DNA of 50,859 nt from an uncultured Enhydrobacter sp. (GTDB taxonomy: Bacteria; Pseudomonadota; Gammaproteobacteria; Pseudomonadales; Moraxellaceae), in contig CAMIOS010000018.1 of the NCBI GenBank assembly GCA_946222995.1, positions 1 through 50,859 on the forward strand, given 5' to 3'. The notes below the pieces were generated by a model. That model saw only the letters and a list, made by a program, of their open reading frames with translations, had not been told where the DNA came from and ran no database searches. Shown here in pieces: positions 1 through 9,556 of this stretch. The stretch's first letter is position 1. Each line of letters begins with the position of its first letter. Position numbers and translations under genes: made by a program.

Positions 1-79
1 CTATTATGCCTTGTTTTATCAGACTTTTTTGTTTTTTTGTCGTGTGCAAAGAAAATAATTAGCGATCAATTTAAGTCAT

Positions 80-110
80 AAAAAAAGGAACGTATACAAC
101 GTTCCTCTTT
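80..110 (-). terminator. Rho-independent terminator of the small lipoprotein gene
   Basis: An 8-bp inverted repeat (86-93 with 99-106, 5-nt loop) is followed on the minus strand by a run of T. It lies about 45 bases past the stop codon at 154. Bases 1-79 hold no recognisable gene. Confidence 0.75.
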
Positions 111-153
111 ATTTGCTATTCGTTTTTCGCTATTAGTAAATTGTATCAAACAA

Positions 154-513
154 TTATTTAGTAGCAGAAGCTGAGGCAGACGCATCAGCAACTTTATTTG
201 CATCGCCAGCAGGGGTTTCTGAAGTTTTAGTTTCAGTAGTGGTTGCTTCAGGCGCAGTTGCTGAAGCTGATTTGTTTTCTACAACAACAGTAGAAGCAAC
301 GATATTAGCAGTAGAGGCGGCGACTGGCGCTGAAGCTGAAGAAGTTGCGCTAGGAGCAGGAGCAGCTGGCTCTGAAGCAGCAGGTGCTACAACTACGGTA
401 GAAGCAGCGGTAGAGGCAGTTGTGGTTGCAGCTGCATCATCTTTTTTAGAACAAGCAGTCATAGCTAATGAAGCAGCAACAAGGCTAGATACAGCGATTA
501 ATTTAACGTTCAT
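154..513 (-). CDS. Small Ala/Ser/Thr-rich lipoprotein, function unknown
   Basis: A 119-residue protein with a lipoprotein signal peptide: MNVKLIA, a hydrophobic stretch, then the lipobox-like MTAC with Cys21 as the lipidated residue, followed by the charged SKKDD. The rest is low complexity, almost all Ala, Ser, Thr, Val, Pro and Glu, with no domain I recognise. Such tails usually act as disordered periplasmic linkers, but that is inference. The start at 513 is chosen over an in-frame start at 549 because AAAGGAG stands 7 bases before this ATG and the signal peptide begins here. The Met at lipobox position -3 is slightly unusual. It appears to be a single-gene unit with its own terminator. 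Confidence 0.7.
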   Translation of the reverse strand: MNVKLIAVSSLVAASLAMTACSKKDDAAATTTASTAASTVVVAPAASEPAAPAPSATSSASAPVAASTANIVASTVVVENKSASATAPEATTTETKTSETPAGDANKVADASASASATK

Positions 514-899
514 ACGGTTTCTCCTTTGATAAAATATCCCCACATTCACTCAGCAGAGCTGATAACAACGCTAAGGTTGTCGCTAATACTAGGAACAGGA
601 CATGAAGCAGGCGGTATTTTAACGTAAAATTTTGTGAGATTAAATATCTTTTTACAAAAAGCAATGGCAAATTAGCATAAAAATTGTAACAAAAAGCAAT
701 TAACCTTGCTTTTATATTACTATACACCATTTTAATGTCTTTCACTCATTTAAAACAAAAGTTTGATCTAAATTAAGGTAAAGATATCTTTTCTCTGATG
801 GTGTTGAAAATTAGACATTATACGCTTGTTCTATTAAATAAGATATCTTTATTTGAAAAATTTACAAAATTAATGGGGTTTTTTAAATCAAATGGTCAC
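514..899. other. Non-coding AT-rich spacer upstream of the lipoprotein gene
   Basis: These 386 bases lie between two minus-strand genes. They should hold the promoter of the small lipoprotein gene and the 3' end of the 900-2123 transcript. I see no clear terminator hairpin after position 900. An 80-codon minus-strand frame starting at a GTG near 745 overlaps the lipoprotein start and has no good ribosome binding site, so I do not call it. Confidence 0.4.
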
Positions 900-2123
900 T
901 TAAGATGTTAGTCCAACCGTATTTTTAAAGATATCTCTTTCTAGTAGCGCACGGATATCTTTAGGTTCAAATCTGGCTCTATCTTCAGGCATACTAATGA
1001 TAATAGGCAATGCGCCAAATTGTTTATTGGGATCAAGTAAAGCATAGTGACGATAGTTTTCATCAATGGTTTGACCGGTTTCTAGCTCAAGATAGCTCAT
1101 AAATTGGCGTTGAACTTTAGCAATTTTCACAATTTCGATAAATAAATTTTCTTGTATTTCAATATAAGAATTTTGAATATCGCTAACCGTATAGTCTGGT
1201 TTTCTGACCATTTTAAGTTTGACTAACAATCCGCCTTTAGCTTGTTTATCCTCATAGTCCTGAAGCTTTTGTCGATAGGTGTCAAGTTGAACCATCGCAG
1301 CTTCACTTTCTTCAAGTGTTTCTTTTATTAAATTTAGCGGTTCATTAATTTTATCCACTTCTTTATTAACGATGATGCCTTCAAGCTGATTGCTTAGTTT
1401 TTCCAAAAACAGTTGTAAAGCAATTAAGCGCGCTTTGGTTTCTCGAGCCGAATTAGAATTACGCACCAACGGATAAAGTTTAAATTCTTCAATATTGTTC
1501 TGAAATTCTATTAATAATTTTTCAATATGGTATTTTAAGTAAGCTAAAACATCAGGATTTTGAAATGCCATCCTAAAAATGTTTGGAATTTTAAACAAAA
1601 TTAATGAAGTTAATTTTTTTTCATAATCAATAAGACGTTCAGAAATAATCACCTCAGGCTCTCGTCCATCACCGCTTAATGGTTTTTTAAGTAAAGTGAT
1701 TAAGTGTTGTTGATTGATTTGGCGAGCATCTGCAAAAAACTTGAGGATATCTGCACTAATACTGCGATCAAGTGTGTAAATACGAGATAAACAGTTGAGC
1801 AAAAAGTTGCGAATATTTTCTTTTTCATACAGTTTTCTTGGTATTACCACATGTGTCAAAAATACAGAACCACGACCTACATCTTCATTTAAAAACCGCC
1901 GTAATGAGAAGGCATTTTGTCCAACTTTGTCGGCAGGTCCGACCATAAACCAATAGTAATGGCTTTCTATAACATGCAATTTACGGTCATGGGCGATATT
2001 TAGTAATTCTTTTGGAAAGTGTTCGACCCCTAAATAATGGATTTCTTCGCCACTCCAACTACGAAAATCCCGACCTTGTATTTGCTGTTTGATATAGACT
2101 TCTTTGATATAAGATTTCACCAT
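900..2123 (-). CDS. Unidentified protein, C-terminal part of a frameshifted gene
   Basis: I do not recognise this 407-residue protein. It has no signal peptide or membrane segment. Residues about 240-300 are rich in Glu, Lys and Leu and probably helical. The frame stays open upstream of the ATG at 2123 for 33 more codons, back to an A8 run (minus strand) at 2217-2224, reading sensibly as protein (LKNAFLYDFAKWVDEVD...). There it meets, in another frame, the end of the upstream reading frame. With seven A instead of eight the two frames would fuse into one protein of about 574 residues (900-2625). The ATG at 2123 has only a weak ribosome binding site, so it is probably not the natural start. 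It may be a broken gene, a slippage-expressed gene or a sequencing error. Confidence 0.6.
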   Translation of the reverse strand: MVKSYIKEVYIKQQIQGRDFRSWSGEEIHYLGVEHFPKELLNIAHDRKLHVIESHYYWFMVGPADKVGQNAFSLRRFLNEDVGRGSVFLTHVVIPRKLYEKENIRNFLLNCLSRIYTLDRSISADILKFFADARQINQQHLITLLKKPLSGDGREPEVIISERLIDYEKKLTSLILFKIPNIFRMAFQNPDVLAYLKYHIEKLLIEFQNNIEEFKLYPLVRNSNSARETKARLIALQLFLEKLSNQLEGIIVNKEVDKINEPLNLIKETLEESEAAMVQLDTYRQKLQDYEDKQAKGGLLVKLKMVRKPDYTVSDIQNSYIEIQENLFIEIVKIAKVQRQFMSYLELETGQTIDENYRHYALLDPNKQFGALPIIISMPEDRARFEPKDIRALLERDIFKNTVGLTS

Positions 2124-2190
2124 ATCTTCAGTTAATCTTCTTACGCCATTGTTAAAGTCAATGTCAACTTCATCAACCCATTTGGCAAAA

Positions 2191-2625
2191 TCATATAAAA
2201 AAGCATTTTTTAATTGTTTTTTTTAGAAGCGGCGCATTAAGGCTTTCTTCTATTTCAATTTCGTTTAGATGATAAAAGATTGCTTCTAATAAATCCGCAA
2301 CATCAGTAATTTTTTGCTGAGGTTGACGGTTAGCTAACAGGGCATTTAAGTCTTGGATAATGCGAGAAAGTTTACGATTCTCGATATTGAGCGTTGCACA
2401 AAATTGGTTAAAGCTTACGGATGGTAAATGTAAAAATGTATTATTTAAAGCATTATAGGTAATTTGGCGAGGGGTCAGTAATTTATCAAGAATGCTTTTG
2501 CGGCCTTCATCATCAAGCAAATCAAAAACATCTGCTAGCGTTGTTTGCCAATGTTTATCTAAGTTAGGATCAATAGCATATAATCGCCCTAATTGATAAC
2601 GAGACAACTCATAAATAGTTAACAT
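2191..2625 (-). CDS. Unidentified protein, N-terminal part of the same frameshifted gene
   Basis: A 144-residue frame starting MLTIYELSRY, with AAAGG nine bases before the ATG at 2625. It looks soluble and mostly helical, and I do not recognise the family. It terminates eight codons after the A8 run at 2217-2224; the last residues (TIKKCFFI) are probably out-of-frame read-through. The downstream frame opens exactly at the same A run, so 900-2625 is best read as one gene of about 575 codons with one extra A, i.e. a +1 shift. The genuine N-terminal portion would then be about 135 residues. A divergent promoter region shared with metH lies upstream. Confidence 0.55.
   Translation of the reverse strand: MLTIYELSRYQLGRLYAIDPNLDKHWQTTLADVFDLLDDEGRKSILDKLLTPRQITYNALNNTFLHLPSVSFNQFCATLNIENRKLSRIIQDLNALLANRQPQQKITDVADLLEAIFYHLNEIEIEESLNAPLLKKTIKKCFFI
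2217..2224 (-). repeat. A8 homopolymer at the frame junction
   Basis: There are eight T on the plus strand (eight A in the minus-strand message). The upstream frame reads CTA AAA AAA ACA and the downstream frame reads AAA AAA CAA. Removing one A joins them. It is a candidate site for replication or transcription slippage. Confidence 0.8.
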
Positions 2626-2836
2626 TATGTATACCTTTTTTCTTTAAGATTCTATCTAAGCTATTGATTACTTTAACGAAACATTAATCAACGGTAATGT
2701 ATGAGAAATATTAGCGGTTTAACGTCAGATTGTAAACTAAATTTTATGGTTGTTTATATTAAACGTCATGCTAAACTAACAGTTTGAAATTTTTACAGGT
2801 TTATAAAATCTAACCTTATCTATTCCAAATTTTGGT

Positions 2837-2842
2837 TATAAT
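2837..2842 (+). promoter_or_regulatory. Candidate -10 element for metH
   Basis: A perfect TATAAT lies 38 bases before the metH start codon. I see no good -35 hexamer at 16-18 bp spacing, so the promoter assignment is tentative. I see no obvious cobalamin riboswitch in the short leader. Confidence 0.4.
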
Positions 2843-2879
2843 AACAATAGGTTTTAATTTTTAGCTAAATGGAATAGTC

Positions 2880-5800
2880 ATGTGTCATACCCAAGCGAAC
2901 AATCAAGTTCAACCAAGTCCCCATGTAATATATAACCCCACTAACTTTAAACTTACGCCACCTGCCAATTTTCCGTTTAAAGCCATTCAAGCAACCAATA
3001 AAGCCCGTTTAACGGAACTTTTAAAGCAACGTATTTTATTCCTTGATGGTGCGATGGGCACTGAGATCCAAAACTATAAACTCATCGAGGCAGACTATCG
3101 CGGCGAGCGCTTTGCCGACTTTGGACATGATGTCAAAGGCAACAATGACTTATTGGTGTTGACCCAGCCGCAGATTATTCGAGCGATTCACCGCTCGTAT
3201 TTGGACGCTGGCGCGGACATCATCGAAACCAACAGCTTTAACGGCACGCAAATCTCGATGGCGGACTACGGCATGGAAAGCCTAGTGTATGAGATTAACA
3301 AATCTGCTGCTGCTCTTGCCCGTGAGGTTTGTGATGAAGTCACTGCCTTAAACCCTGACAAACCTCGCTTTGTCGCAGGCGTGATTGGTCCAACCTCTCG
3401 CACCTGTTCGATTTCGCCCGATGTCAATGACCCTGCGTTTCGTAACGTCACCTTTGACGAACTCGTCGATAACTACACCGAAGCGACTTATGCCTTGATT
3501 GAAGGCGGTGCGGATATCATCTTAATTGAAACGGTGTTTGATACGCTCAACGCCAAAGCGGCGATTTTTGCGGTGACAGGCGTATTCGAGACCATTGGCT
3601 TTGAATTGCCCATTATGATTTCCGGTACAATTACCGATGCATCGGGACGCACCTTGTCGGGGCAAACCGCCGAAGCGTTTTATAACTCAGTCCGCCATGC
3701 CAAGCCGATTTCGATTGGCTTTAACTGTGCGTTGGGGGCAGATTTGCTCAAGCCGCATATCAAAACCTTGTCGGACGTGTGCGAAACTTTTGTTTCGGCT
3801 CACCCCAATGCGGGCTTACCCAATGAGTTTGGTGAGTATGATGAAACACCCGAGCAAACTGCGACGATGGTTGCCGACTATGCCAAATCCGGCTTGGTCA
3901 ATATCGTGGGCGGCTGCTGTGGGACAACGCCCAAACATATCGCCAAAATTGTCGAGATGACATCGCCTTTCGCCCCACGCCAACTACCAGACTACAAGCC
4001 AGCTTGCCGATTGTCGGGACTCGAAGCGTTTAACATCACCCGTGATAGCCTGTTTGTCAATGTCGGTGAGCGTACCAATGTCACAGGCTCAAAGAAATTT
4101 TTGCGTCTCATCAAAAACGAAGAATACACCGAAGCGTTGGACGTGGCTCGTGATCAAGTCGAAGGCGGCGCCCAAGTCGTTGATATCAACATGGATGAAG
4201 CCATGCTAGATAGCAAAGCGGCGATGATTCACTTTGTCAATTTGGTTGCCAGTGAGCCAGATATCAGCCGTGTACCGCTGATGATTGATTCGTCAAAATG
4301 GGACATCATCGAAGCGGGTCTTAAATGCACGCAAGGCAAATCTGTGGTCAATTCGATCTCGTTAAAAGAAGGCAAGACAGAGTTTGTGCAAAAAGCCAAG
4401 CTATGTCAGCGTTATGGGGCGGCGATTATCGTCATGGCGTTCGATGAAGACGGACAGGCGGACTGCTTTGAGCGTAAAATCGAAATCTGCAAACGCTCCT
4501 ACGATATTTTGGTTGATGAAATCGGTTTTCCGAGTGAAGACATCATCTTTGACCCCAATATTTTTGCCGTCGCCACGGGGATTGAAGAGCATAACAATTA
4601 CGGCTTAGACTTTATTAATGCCACCCGATGGATTACCGACAATTTGCCCAACGCCATGGTTTCAGGCGGTGTGTCGAATGTGTCGTTCTCATTTCGCGGC
4701 AACCCCATTCGTGAAGCCATTCACGCCGTGTTCTTGTACCATGCCATCAAAAACGGCATGACCATGGGGATTGTCAACCCAGCCATGCTAGAGCTGTATG
4801 ACGATATTGAGTCAGACGCTAGAAACGCTATTGAAGACGTGATTTTGAACCGTAACCAAGGCGATTCAGGTCAAGACGCCACCGAACATTTGATGCAAGT
4901 GGCAGAAAACTATTTAAGCGGTAAGAAAAAAGACAGCACCGTCGATTTATCATGGCGTGAATTGCCCGTCGAAAAACGTATTGAATACGCATTGGTCAAA
5001 GGCGTAACGACTTATATCGACCAAGACACCGAAGAAGCCCGCCAAAAATATCCTCGTCCGCTTGATGTGATCGAAGGGCCTTTGATGGACGGCATGAACG
5101 TGGTTGGCGACTTGTTTGGCGCAGGCAAAATGTTTTTACCGCAAGTGGTAAAATCCGCCCGTGTCATGAAGCAGGCAGTGGCTTGGCTCAATCCGTATAT
5201 CGAGGCGGAAAAAGTCGCGGGTGAAACCAAAGGCAAGGTGCTGATGGCAACGGTGAAAGGTGATGTGCATGATATCGGCAAAAACATCGTTGGCGTGGTG
5301 CTCGGCTGTAATGGCTATGAAATCATCGACTTAGGCGTGATGGTGCCCTGCGAAAAAATCCTGCAAGTGGCAAAAGATGAAAATGTCGATATCATCGGGC
5401 TGTCAGGTTTGATTACCCCAAGCTTGGATGAAATGGTGTATGTCGCCAAACAAATGCAAGAGCAAGGCTTTAATTTGCCACTGCTCATTGGCGGTGCGAC
5501 CACGTCCAAAGCCCATACCGCAGTCAAAATCGAACCCAATTATCAAAATGATGCGGTGGTATATGTCGCCGATGCCAGTCGTGCCGTGGGCGTGGCTACC
5601 ACGTTATTATCAAAAGAAAAACGCGTCGATTTTATCAGTGAGTTACGCACCGAGTACAGCGAAGTGCGTGAACGTCTAGCCAACCGCCAACCGAAAGCGC
5701 CAAAACTATCGTATGCTGAATCGGTTGAACAAGGTTTTCAGTACGACTGGGCAAATTATACCCCACCTAAGCCTAACCTGCTTTTAACCAACAGCAGTGG

Positions 5801-6671
5801 TCAAGTCGTGTTTGACGATTACCCATTACAAAATCTGATTCCTTACATTGACTGGACGCCGTTCTTTATCTCGTGGGGACTCGTTGGTAAATATCCAAAA
5901 ATCTTTGATGATAAGGTAGTCGGAGAGGAAGCGAAAGATTTATTCGCCAATGCCCAAGTCATGATTGCTAAACTCATTAACGAAAAATTGGTCACGGCAA
6001 AAGCGGTAGTTAAACTAAGTCCTGCTCGTCGCCCAAGCTCTGACACCGTGCAAGTGCTCGATGAACAAGGCAATGTCACCCATACCTTTGAGCATTTACG
6101 CCAGCAAAGTGACAAAGCCAGCGGCAAACCCAATTACAGCCTAGCGGATTTTATCTCGCCCACAAGCGAAGACTATTTGGGCGGTTTTACCGTGTCACTA
6201 TTTGGGGCAGAAGAACTTGCCAATGACTATAAAGCCAAAGGCGATGACTACAGTGCGATTATGGTACAAGCGATTTGTGACCGTTTTGCCGAAGCGTTTG
6301 CCGAGCATTTGCATGAATTGGTGCGTAAACAGTATTGGGGTTATCAAGCCGACGAGAGCCTAACCAATGAAGAACTCATTAAAGAAAAATACGTCGGTAT
6401 CCGCCCTGCCCCAGGTTATCCTGCCTGTCCTGACCATACCGAAAAAGGCAAGTTGTTTGATTGGCTGGATACCACCAATGCGATTGGTACATTCTTGACC
6501 GAAAGTTATGCCATGTATCCACCGTCTTCAGTCAGTGGTTTTTATTATTCACACCCCGAGAGTGAGTATTTTAATGTCGGTAAAATCAGCCAAGATCAGT
6601 TAGATGATTATGCCAAGCGCAAAGGCTGGGATAAAGCGACGGCTGAAAAGTGGCTCAGTCCGAATTTATAA
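2880..6671 (+). CDS. metH: Cobalamin-dependent methionine synthase MetH
   Basis: Transfers a methyl group from 5-methyltetrahydrofolate to homocysteine via enzyme-bound cobalamin, in the cytosol. All four modules are visible in 1263 residues. The homocysteine-binding barrel (about 45-370) has the zinc-ligand Cys pair in VGGCCGTTP near residue 344 and a further Cys in IGFNCALGA. The pterin-binding domain begins near NVGERTNVTGSKKF. The B12 domain has DVHDIGKNIVG, where His797 would be the lower axial cobalt ligand. The C-terminal AdoMet-dependent reactivation domain carries RPAPGYPACPDHTEK. Compared with E. coli MetH (1227 residues) there are about 30 extra N-terminal residues, and a later start cannot be excluded. 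It is monocistronic and convergent with coaE. Its third-position base use is more GC-rich than that of neighbouring genes. Confidence 0.97.
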   Translation: MCHTQANNQVQPSPHVIYNPTNFKLTPPANFPFKAIQATNKARLTELLKQRILFLDGAMGTEIQNYKLIEADYRGERFADFGHDVKGNNDLLVLTQPQIIRAIHRSYLDAGADIIETNSFNGTQISMADYGMESLVYEINKSAAALAREVCDEVTALNPDKPRFVAGVIGPTSRTCSISPDVNDPAFRNVTFDELVDNYTEATYALIEGGADIILIETVFDTLNAKAAIFAVTGVFETIGFELPIMISGTITDASGRTLSGQTAEAFYNSVRHAKPISIGFNCALGADLLKPHIKTLSDVCETFVSAHPNAGLPNEFGEYDETPEQTATMVADYAKSGLVNIVGGCCGTTPKHIAKIVEMTSPFAPRQLPDYKPACRLSGLEAFNITRDSLFVNVGERTNVTGSKKFLRLIKNEEYTEALDVARDQVEGGAQVVDINMDEAMLDSKAAMIHFVNLVASEPDISRVPLMIDSSKWDIIEAGLKCTQGKSVVNSISLKEGKTEFVQKAKLCQRYGAAIIVMAFDEDGQADCFERKIEICKRSYDILVDEIGFPSEDIIFDPNIFAVATGIEEHNNYGLDFINATRWITDNLPNAMVSGGVSNVSFSFRGNPIREAIHAVFLYHAIKNGMTMGIVNPAMLELYDDIESDARNAIEDVILNRNQGDSGQDATEHLMQVAENYLSGKKKDSTVDLSWRELPVEKRIEYALVKGVTTYIDQDTEEARQKYPRPLDVIEGPLMDGMNVVGDLFGAGKMFLPQVVKSARVMKQAVAWLNPYIEAEKVAGETKGKVLMATVKGDVHDIGKNIVGVVLGCNGYEIIDLGVMVPCEKILQVAKDENVDIIGLSGLITPSLDEMVYVAKQMQEQGFNLPLLIGGATTSKAHTAVKIEPNYQNDAVVYVADASRAVGVATTLLSKEKRVDFISELRTEYSEVRERLANRQPKAPKLSYAESVEQGFQYDWANYTPPKPNLLLTNSSGQVVFDDYPLQNLIPYIDWTPFFISWGLVGKYPKIFDDKVVGEEAKDLFANAQVMIAKLINEKLVTAKAVVKLSPARRPSSDTVQVLDEQGNVTHTFEHLRQQSDKASGKPNYSLADFISPTSEDYLGGFTVSLFGAEELANDYKAKGDDYSAIMVQAICDRFAEAFAEHLHELVRKQYWGYQADESLTNEELIKEKYVGIRPAPGYPACPDHTEKGKLFDWLDTTNAIGTFLTESYAMYPPSSVSGFYYSHPESEYFNVGKISQDQLDDYAKRKGWDKATAEKWLSPNL

Positions 6672-6690
6672 TTGAAAAAAGTTAAATACC

Positions 6691-6730
6691 TATAAGCCAT
6701 CAGTAAGCCATAGTCAAAATATGGCTTATA
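6691..6730. terminator. Possible bidirectional terminator between metH and coaE
   Basis: TATAAGCCAT at 6691-6700 is repeated inverted at 6721-6730. An alternative tighter hairpin uses 6704-6712 with 6720-6728 (9 bp, 7-nt loop). It lies between two convergent genes, but no strong T-tract follows on either strand, so the terminator role is inferred. Confidence 0.4.
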
Positions 6731-6787
6731 AAGGCTATGACTTACATTTAATCGTATAACGCTAATGGCATTGTATTAAACAGCCTG

Positions 6788-7399
6788 TTAAACAGCATTT
6801 TTTGCCATAATGAGATATTCTCGATGCAACGTTTCAAGCTGTTGATACAAGTGTTCAATTGAACCATTGTTATCCACCACATCATGAGCTTTTTTTAGGC
6901 GCTGTTCACGATTGAGCTGATTTGCCATAATTTTATCAATCTTTTCAGCCGTTTGCCCATCACGTTGGCTTGCACGTTGACGTTGGGTGGGCTCATTGAC
7001 ATCAACCACCAAAATCCGTTGACATAATTGTACAAGTCCTGCTTCGGATGCTTCAAGAAGTAAAGGAGCAACCAGCAGGGTGTAAGGTGCGTTGGCGGTG
7101 GCGAGTAAATCTTTGGCAAGCATGCGAATCGCAGGATGGGTGATTTGTTCCAAATCTATCAACGCCTGCGGATGGCTAAACACAAATTCACGCATAGCCG
7201 CTCGATTTAATTCGCCATTGTCATCCAAGACCCAGTCACCAAATTTATCCACAATTTGTGCCAAACCCGGTGAATCTTTTGCCACCACCTGACGAGCCAG
7301 AATGTCTGCATCAATAATGAAGATGCCCTGTTTGGCAAACCAATTGCTCACTTGGGTTTTACCACTACCAATGCCGCCGGTTAATCCTACTACAAACAT
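6788..7399 (-). CDS. coaE: Dephospho-CoA kinase CoaE
   Basis: Phosphorylates the 3'-hydroxyl of dephospho-CoA with ATP, the last step of coenzyme A synthesis. The 203-residue length is typical. A P-loop GLTGGIGSGKT is at residues 6-16, an acidic DADILAR follows near residue 30, and the LID region has RQRASQRDGQ. The ATG at 7399 has AGGAA seven bases upstream. It is the last gene of the pilB-pilC-pilD-coaE run, 16 bp after pilD. The same order occurs in Pseudomonas and Acinetobacter. Confidence 0.96.
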   Translation of the reverse strand: MFVVGLTGGIGSGKTQVSNWFAKQGIFIIDADILARQVVAKDSPGLAQIVDKFGDWVLDDNGELNRAAMREFVFSHPQALIDLEQITHPAIRMLAKDLLATANAPYTLLVAPLLLEASEAGLVQLCQRILVVDVNEPTQRQRASQRDGQTAEKIDKIMANQLNREQRLKKAHDVVDNNGSIEHLYQQLETLHREYLIMAKNAV

Positions 7400-7415
7400 T
7401 TAAATTCCTATCGGT

Positions 7416-8297
7416 TTATGGATGTGACATACTGCCTAAATACCAACCCATAATATCATTGCCATATAAAAGTGCTACCATACCTGCCATAGCAATATAA
7501 GGACCAAAGGCAAATGGCCTACTTTCACCCGCCCGTTTCATTAAGATAATGCCAATGATTGAACCAATAACCGCCGATAAAAACACAATTAAAGGTAGCA
7601 CCATTGGGCCTAGCCATGCCCCTAAAGCAGCCAATAATTTAAAATCGCCATAGCCCATGCCGTGCTTGCCGGTCATTAATAAAAATAATTTATACACAAT
7701 CCAAAGACATAAAAACCCAATAACATAGCCAAAAATTGCTTGGGTAGAAGTTACAAATAAGCCATACGCATTCACAAAAAGCCCAAGACCTGCCAACGGT
7801 AGAGTAAAACGATCGGGTAGCAACTGTGTATCAAAGTCAATGCCAGTCAGCGCAATTAACACCCAAGTCAACAGCAAAGCCGCCAATGCTTGAGTAGTCA
7901 CACCAAATTTGGCTATCACCAAAACGGATAAAACTGCCGTAACAATTTCAATCAGCGGATAGCGAAAACTGATTGGATAGTTGCAATCACTACATTTGCC
8001 TCGCAGCATGACCCAACTTATCACAGGCATATTTTCATACCAGCGAATTGGGTGAGCACAATGCGGACAACGTGATGGCGGAAAGCTTAAAGTGATAGGT
8101 GCAGGTGGCGTAAATTCTTGTTCAGGATGCAATAAATAGTGACATTCTGTTTTCCATTGTTGTTCCATCATGAGCGGTGTACGATAAATAACCACATTCA
8201 AAAAACTGCCAACACATAAGCCTAAAATAGCCACCGCTATCATTGCAAGGAGCGGCTGCTGTTGTAAAAGAGCGAAAAATTCTGCTAAAAATGTCAT
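7416..8297 (-). CDS. pilD: Type IV prepilin peptidase / N-methyltransferase PilD
   Basis: An inner-membrane aspartyl protease that cleaves the short leader of type IV prepilins (and type II secretion pseudopilins) and N-methylates the new terminus. The 293 residues include the N-terminal GSFLNVVIYR motif. Next comes a cytoplasmic zinc site with Cys77, Cys80, Cys102 and Cys105. The two catalytic aspartates lie in GIDFDTQLLPD (around residue 154) and in the GYGDFK motif (Asp218). About seven membrane segments are evident. Its ATG overlaps the pilC stop codon (TAATG), implying translational coupling. Confidence 0.97.
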   Translation of the reverse strand: MTFLAEFFALLQQQPLLAMIAVAILGLCVGSFLNVVIYRTPLMMEQQWKTECHYLLHPEQEFTPPAPITLSFPPSRCPHCAHPIRWYENMPVISWVMLRGKCSDCNYPISFRYPLIEIVTAVLSVLVIAKFGVTTQALAALLLTWVLIALTGIDFDTQLLPDRFTLPLAGLGLFVNAYGLFVTSTQAIFGYVIGFLCLWIVYKLFLLMTGKHGMGYGDFKLLAALGAWLGPMVLPLIVFLSAVIGSIIGIILMKRAGESRPFAFGPYIAMAGMVALLYGNDIMGWYLGSMSHP

Positions 8298-9520
8298 TAG
8301 CCCACCACCGAGCCCATTTGGAAAATCGGCAGATACATGGCAATGACCAATCCACCGATTACAACTCCTAAAAATGCCATAATCATGGGCTCCATTAAGC
8401 TGGTTAAACCATCGACGGCGTTATCTACTTCATTTTCATAATACGTGGCGACTTTATCAAGCATTTCTTCTAAACTACCTGCTTCCTCACCAATCCCCAC
8501 CATTTGAATGGCCATACTGGGGAATAAATTGGTGGAGCGCATAGCAAACTGCAGTTGCTGACCGGTGGCCACATCGTTTTTGATTTTTTGGGTGGCATCG
8601 TAATACACCACATTGTTGGTCGCCCCAGCGGTTGAATTTAACGCATCAATTAACGGCACCCCTGCCGCAAAGGTCGTGGATAAGGTACGAGAAAAACGGG
8701 CAATAATGGCTTGATACACAATCTTGCCAAAAATAGGCAGTTTAAGGCTTAATCTATCTAATGAATCTCGAAACGCTTTACTGCGCTTTTTGGCCTCAGA
8801 AAAGCCTATCACTGCTCCGGCAATAACAAATAGTACCACCCACCACCATTGCACCATAAAATTGGACATATTAACCACCAATTGGGTAAACGCGGGGAGT
8901 TCTGCCCCAAATGAGTGGAATAAGTCGGCAAATACGGGTACAACTTTAATCAGCAAAATCGCCGTTACGATAACAGCCACCACAATTACGGCAATTGGGT
9001 ATTTCATCGCCTTTTTAATTTTCGCTTTTAATAGCTCGCTTTTTTCTTTATAAGTAGCAACGCGTTCAAGCATGGTTTCTAAAGCACCCGATTGCTCACC
9101 TGCGCCCACAAGCGAGCAGAATAAATCATCAAAATAGCGAGGGTGTTTACGCAATGCCCCTTCAAAATTACTACCTGCTTCGATATCGGCTTTAATTTGT
9201 AATACCAAGTCTTTCATTGATGGATTTTCTAAGGCGTCTGCGACGATTTCAAAAGACTGGGTTAAAGGCACGCCTGCTTTCATCATCGTGGCAAGTTGAC
9301 GCACAAAAATGGCGATATCAATCGCTTTAATGGCTTTTTTGGTTTGAAAGATGGGTTTAGGTTTTTTCTTAATATTTTTAACGCTAATCCCTTGTTTACG
9401 CAATTGCGCTTTGGCAAGTTCAATGTTGCGGTGGGTGGTTTCACCTTTGACTTTTTCACCACGCTTATTGGTGCCGTCATAGACAAAGTCTAATAACATC
9501 TCAGTTTGTACTTTTGCCAT
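8297..9520 (-). CDS. pilC: Type IV pilus inner-membrane platform protein PilC
   Basis: The polytopic platform protein that couples the PilB extension ATPase to pilin assembly. The 407 residues contain two repeated T2SF domains (about 75-195 and 275-400), each with the paired motif GAGEQSGALETML or GIGEEAGSLEEML, and three hydrophobic membrane segments near 170-195, 220-240 and 375-400. The ATG at 9520 is preceded by AAGGATT. It lies between pilB (37 bp upstream) and pilD (1-base overlap), so the three are probably one operon. Confidence 0.96.
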   Translation of the reverse strand: MAKVQTEMLLDFVYDGTNKRGEKVKGETTHRNIELAKAQLRKQGISVKNIKKKPKPIFQTKKAIKAIDIAIFVRQLATMMKAGVPLTQSFEIVADALENPSMKDLVLQIKADIEAGSNFEGALRKHPRYFDDLFCSLVGAGEQSGALETMLERVATYKEKSELLKAKIKKAMKYPIAVIVVAVIVTAILLIKVVPVFADLFHSFGAELPAFTQLVVNMSNFMVQWWWVVLFVIAGAVIGFSEAKKRSKAFRDSLDRLSLKLPIFGKIVYQAIIARFSRTLSTTFAAGVPLIDALNSTAGATNNVVYYDATQKIKNDVATGQQLQFAMRSTNLFPSMAIQMVGIGEEAGSLEEMLDKVATYYENEVDNAVDGLTSLMEPMIMAFLGVVIGGLVIAMYLPIFQMGSVVG

Positions 9521-9556
9521 GAATGGTAATCCTTAAACGACTCATTAGTTACTGAT

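Noticed and set aside
239..529. 96-codon plus-strand frame opposite the small lipoprotein gene
   Set aside because: It is a mirror of the Ala/Ser/Thr repeats of the lipoprotein, which has a good ribosome binding site and signal peptide. The plus-strand frame has neither.
503..745. 80-codon minus-strand frame with a hydrophobic segment
   Set aside because: It starts at GTG without a ribosome binding site and runs into the lipoprotein gene in another frame, more likely its promoter region.
2626..2879. Possible cobalamin riboswitch upstream of metH
   Set aside because: The leader is too short and shows no B12-box-like conserved sequence.
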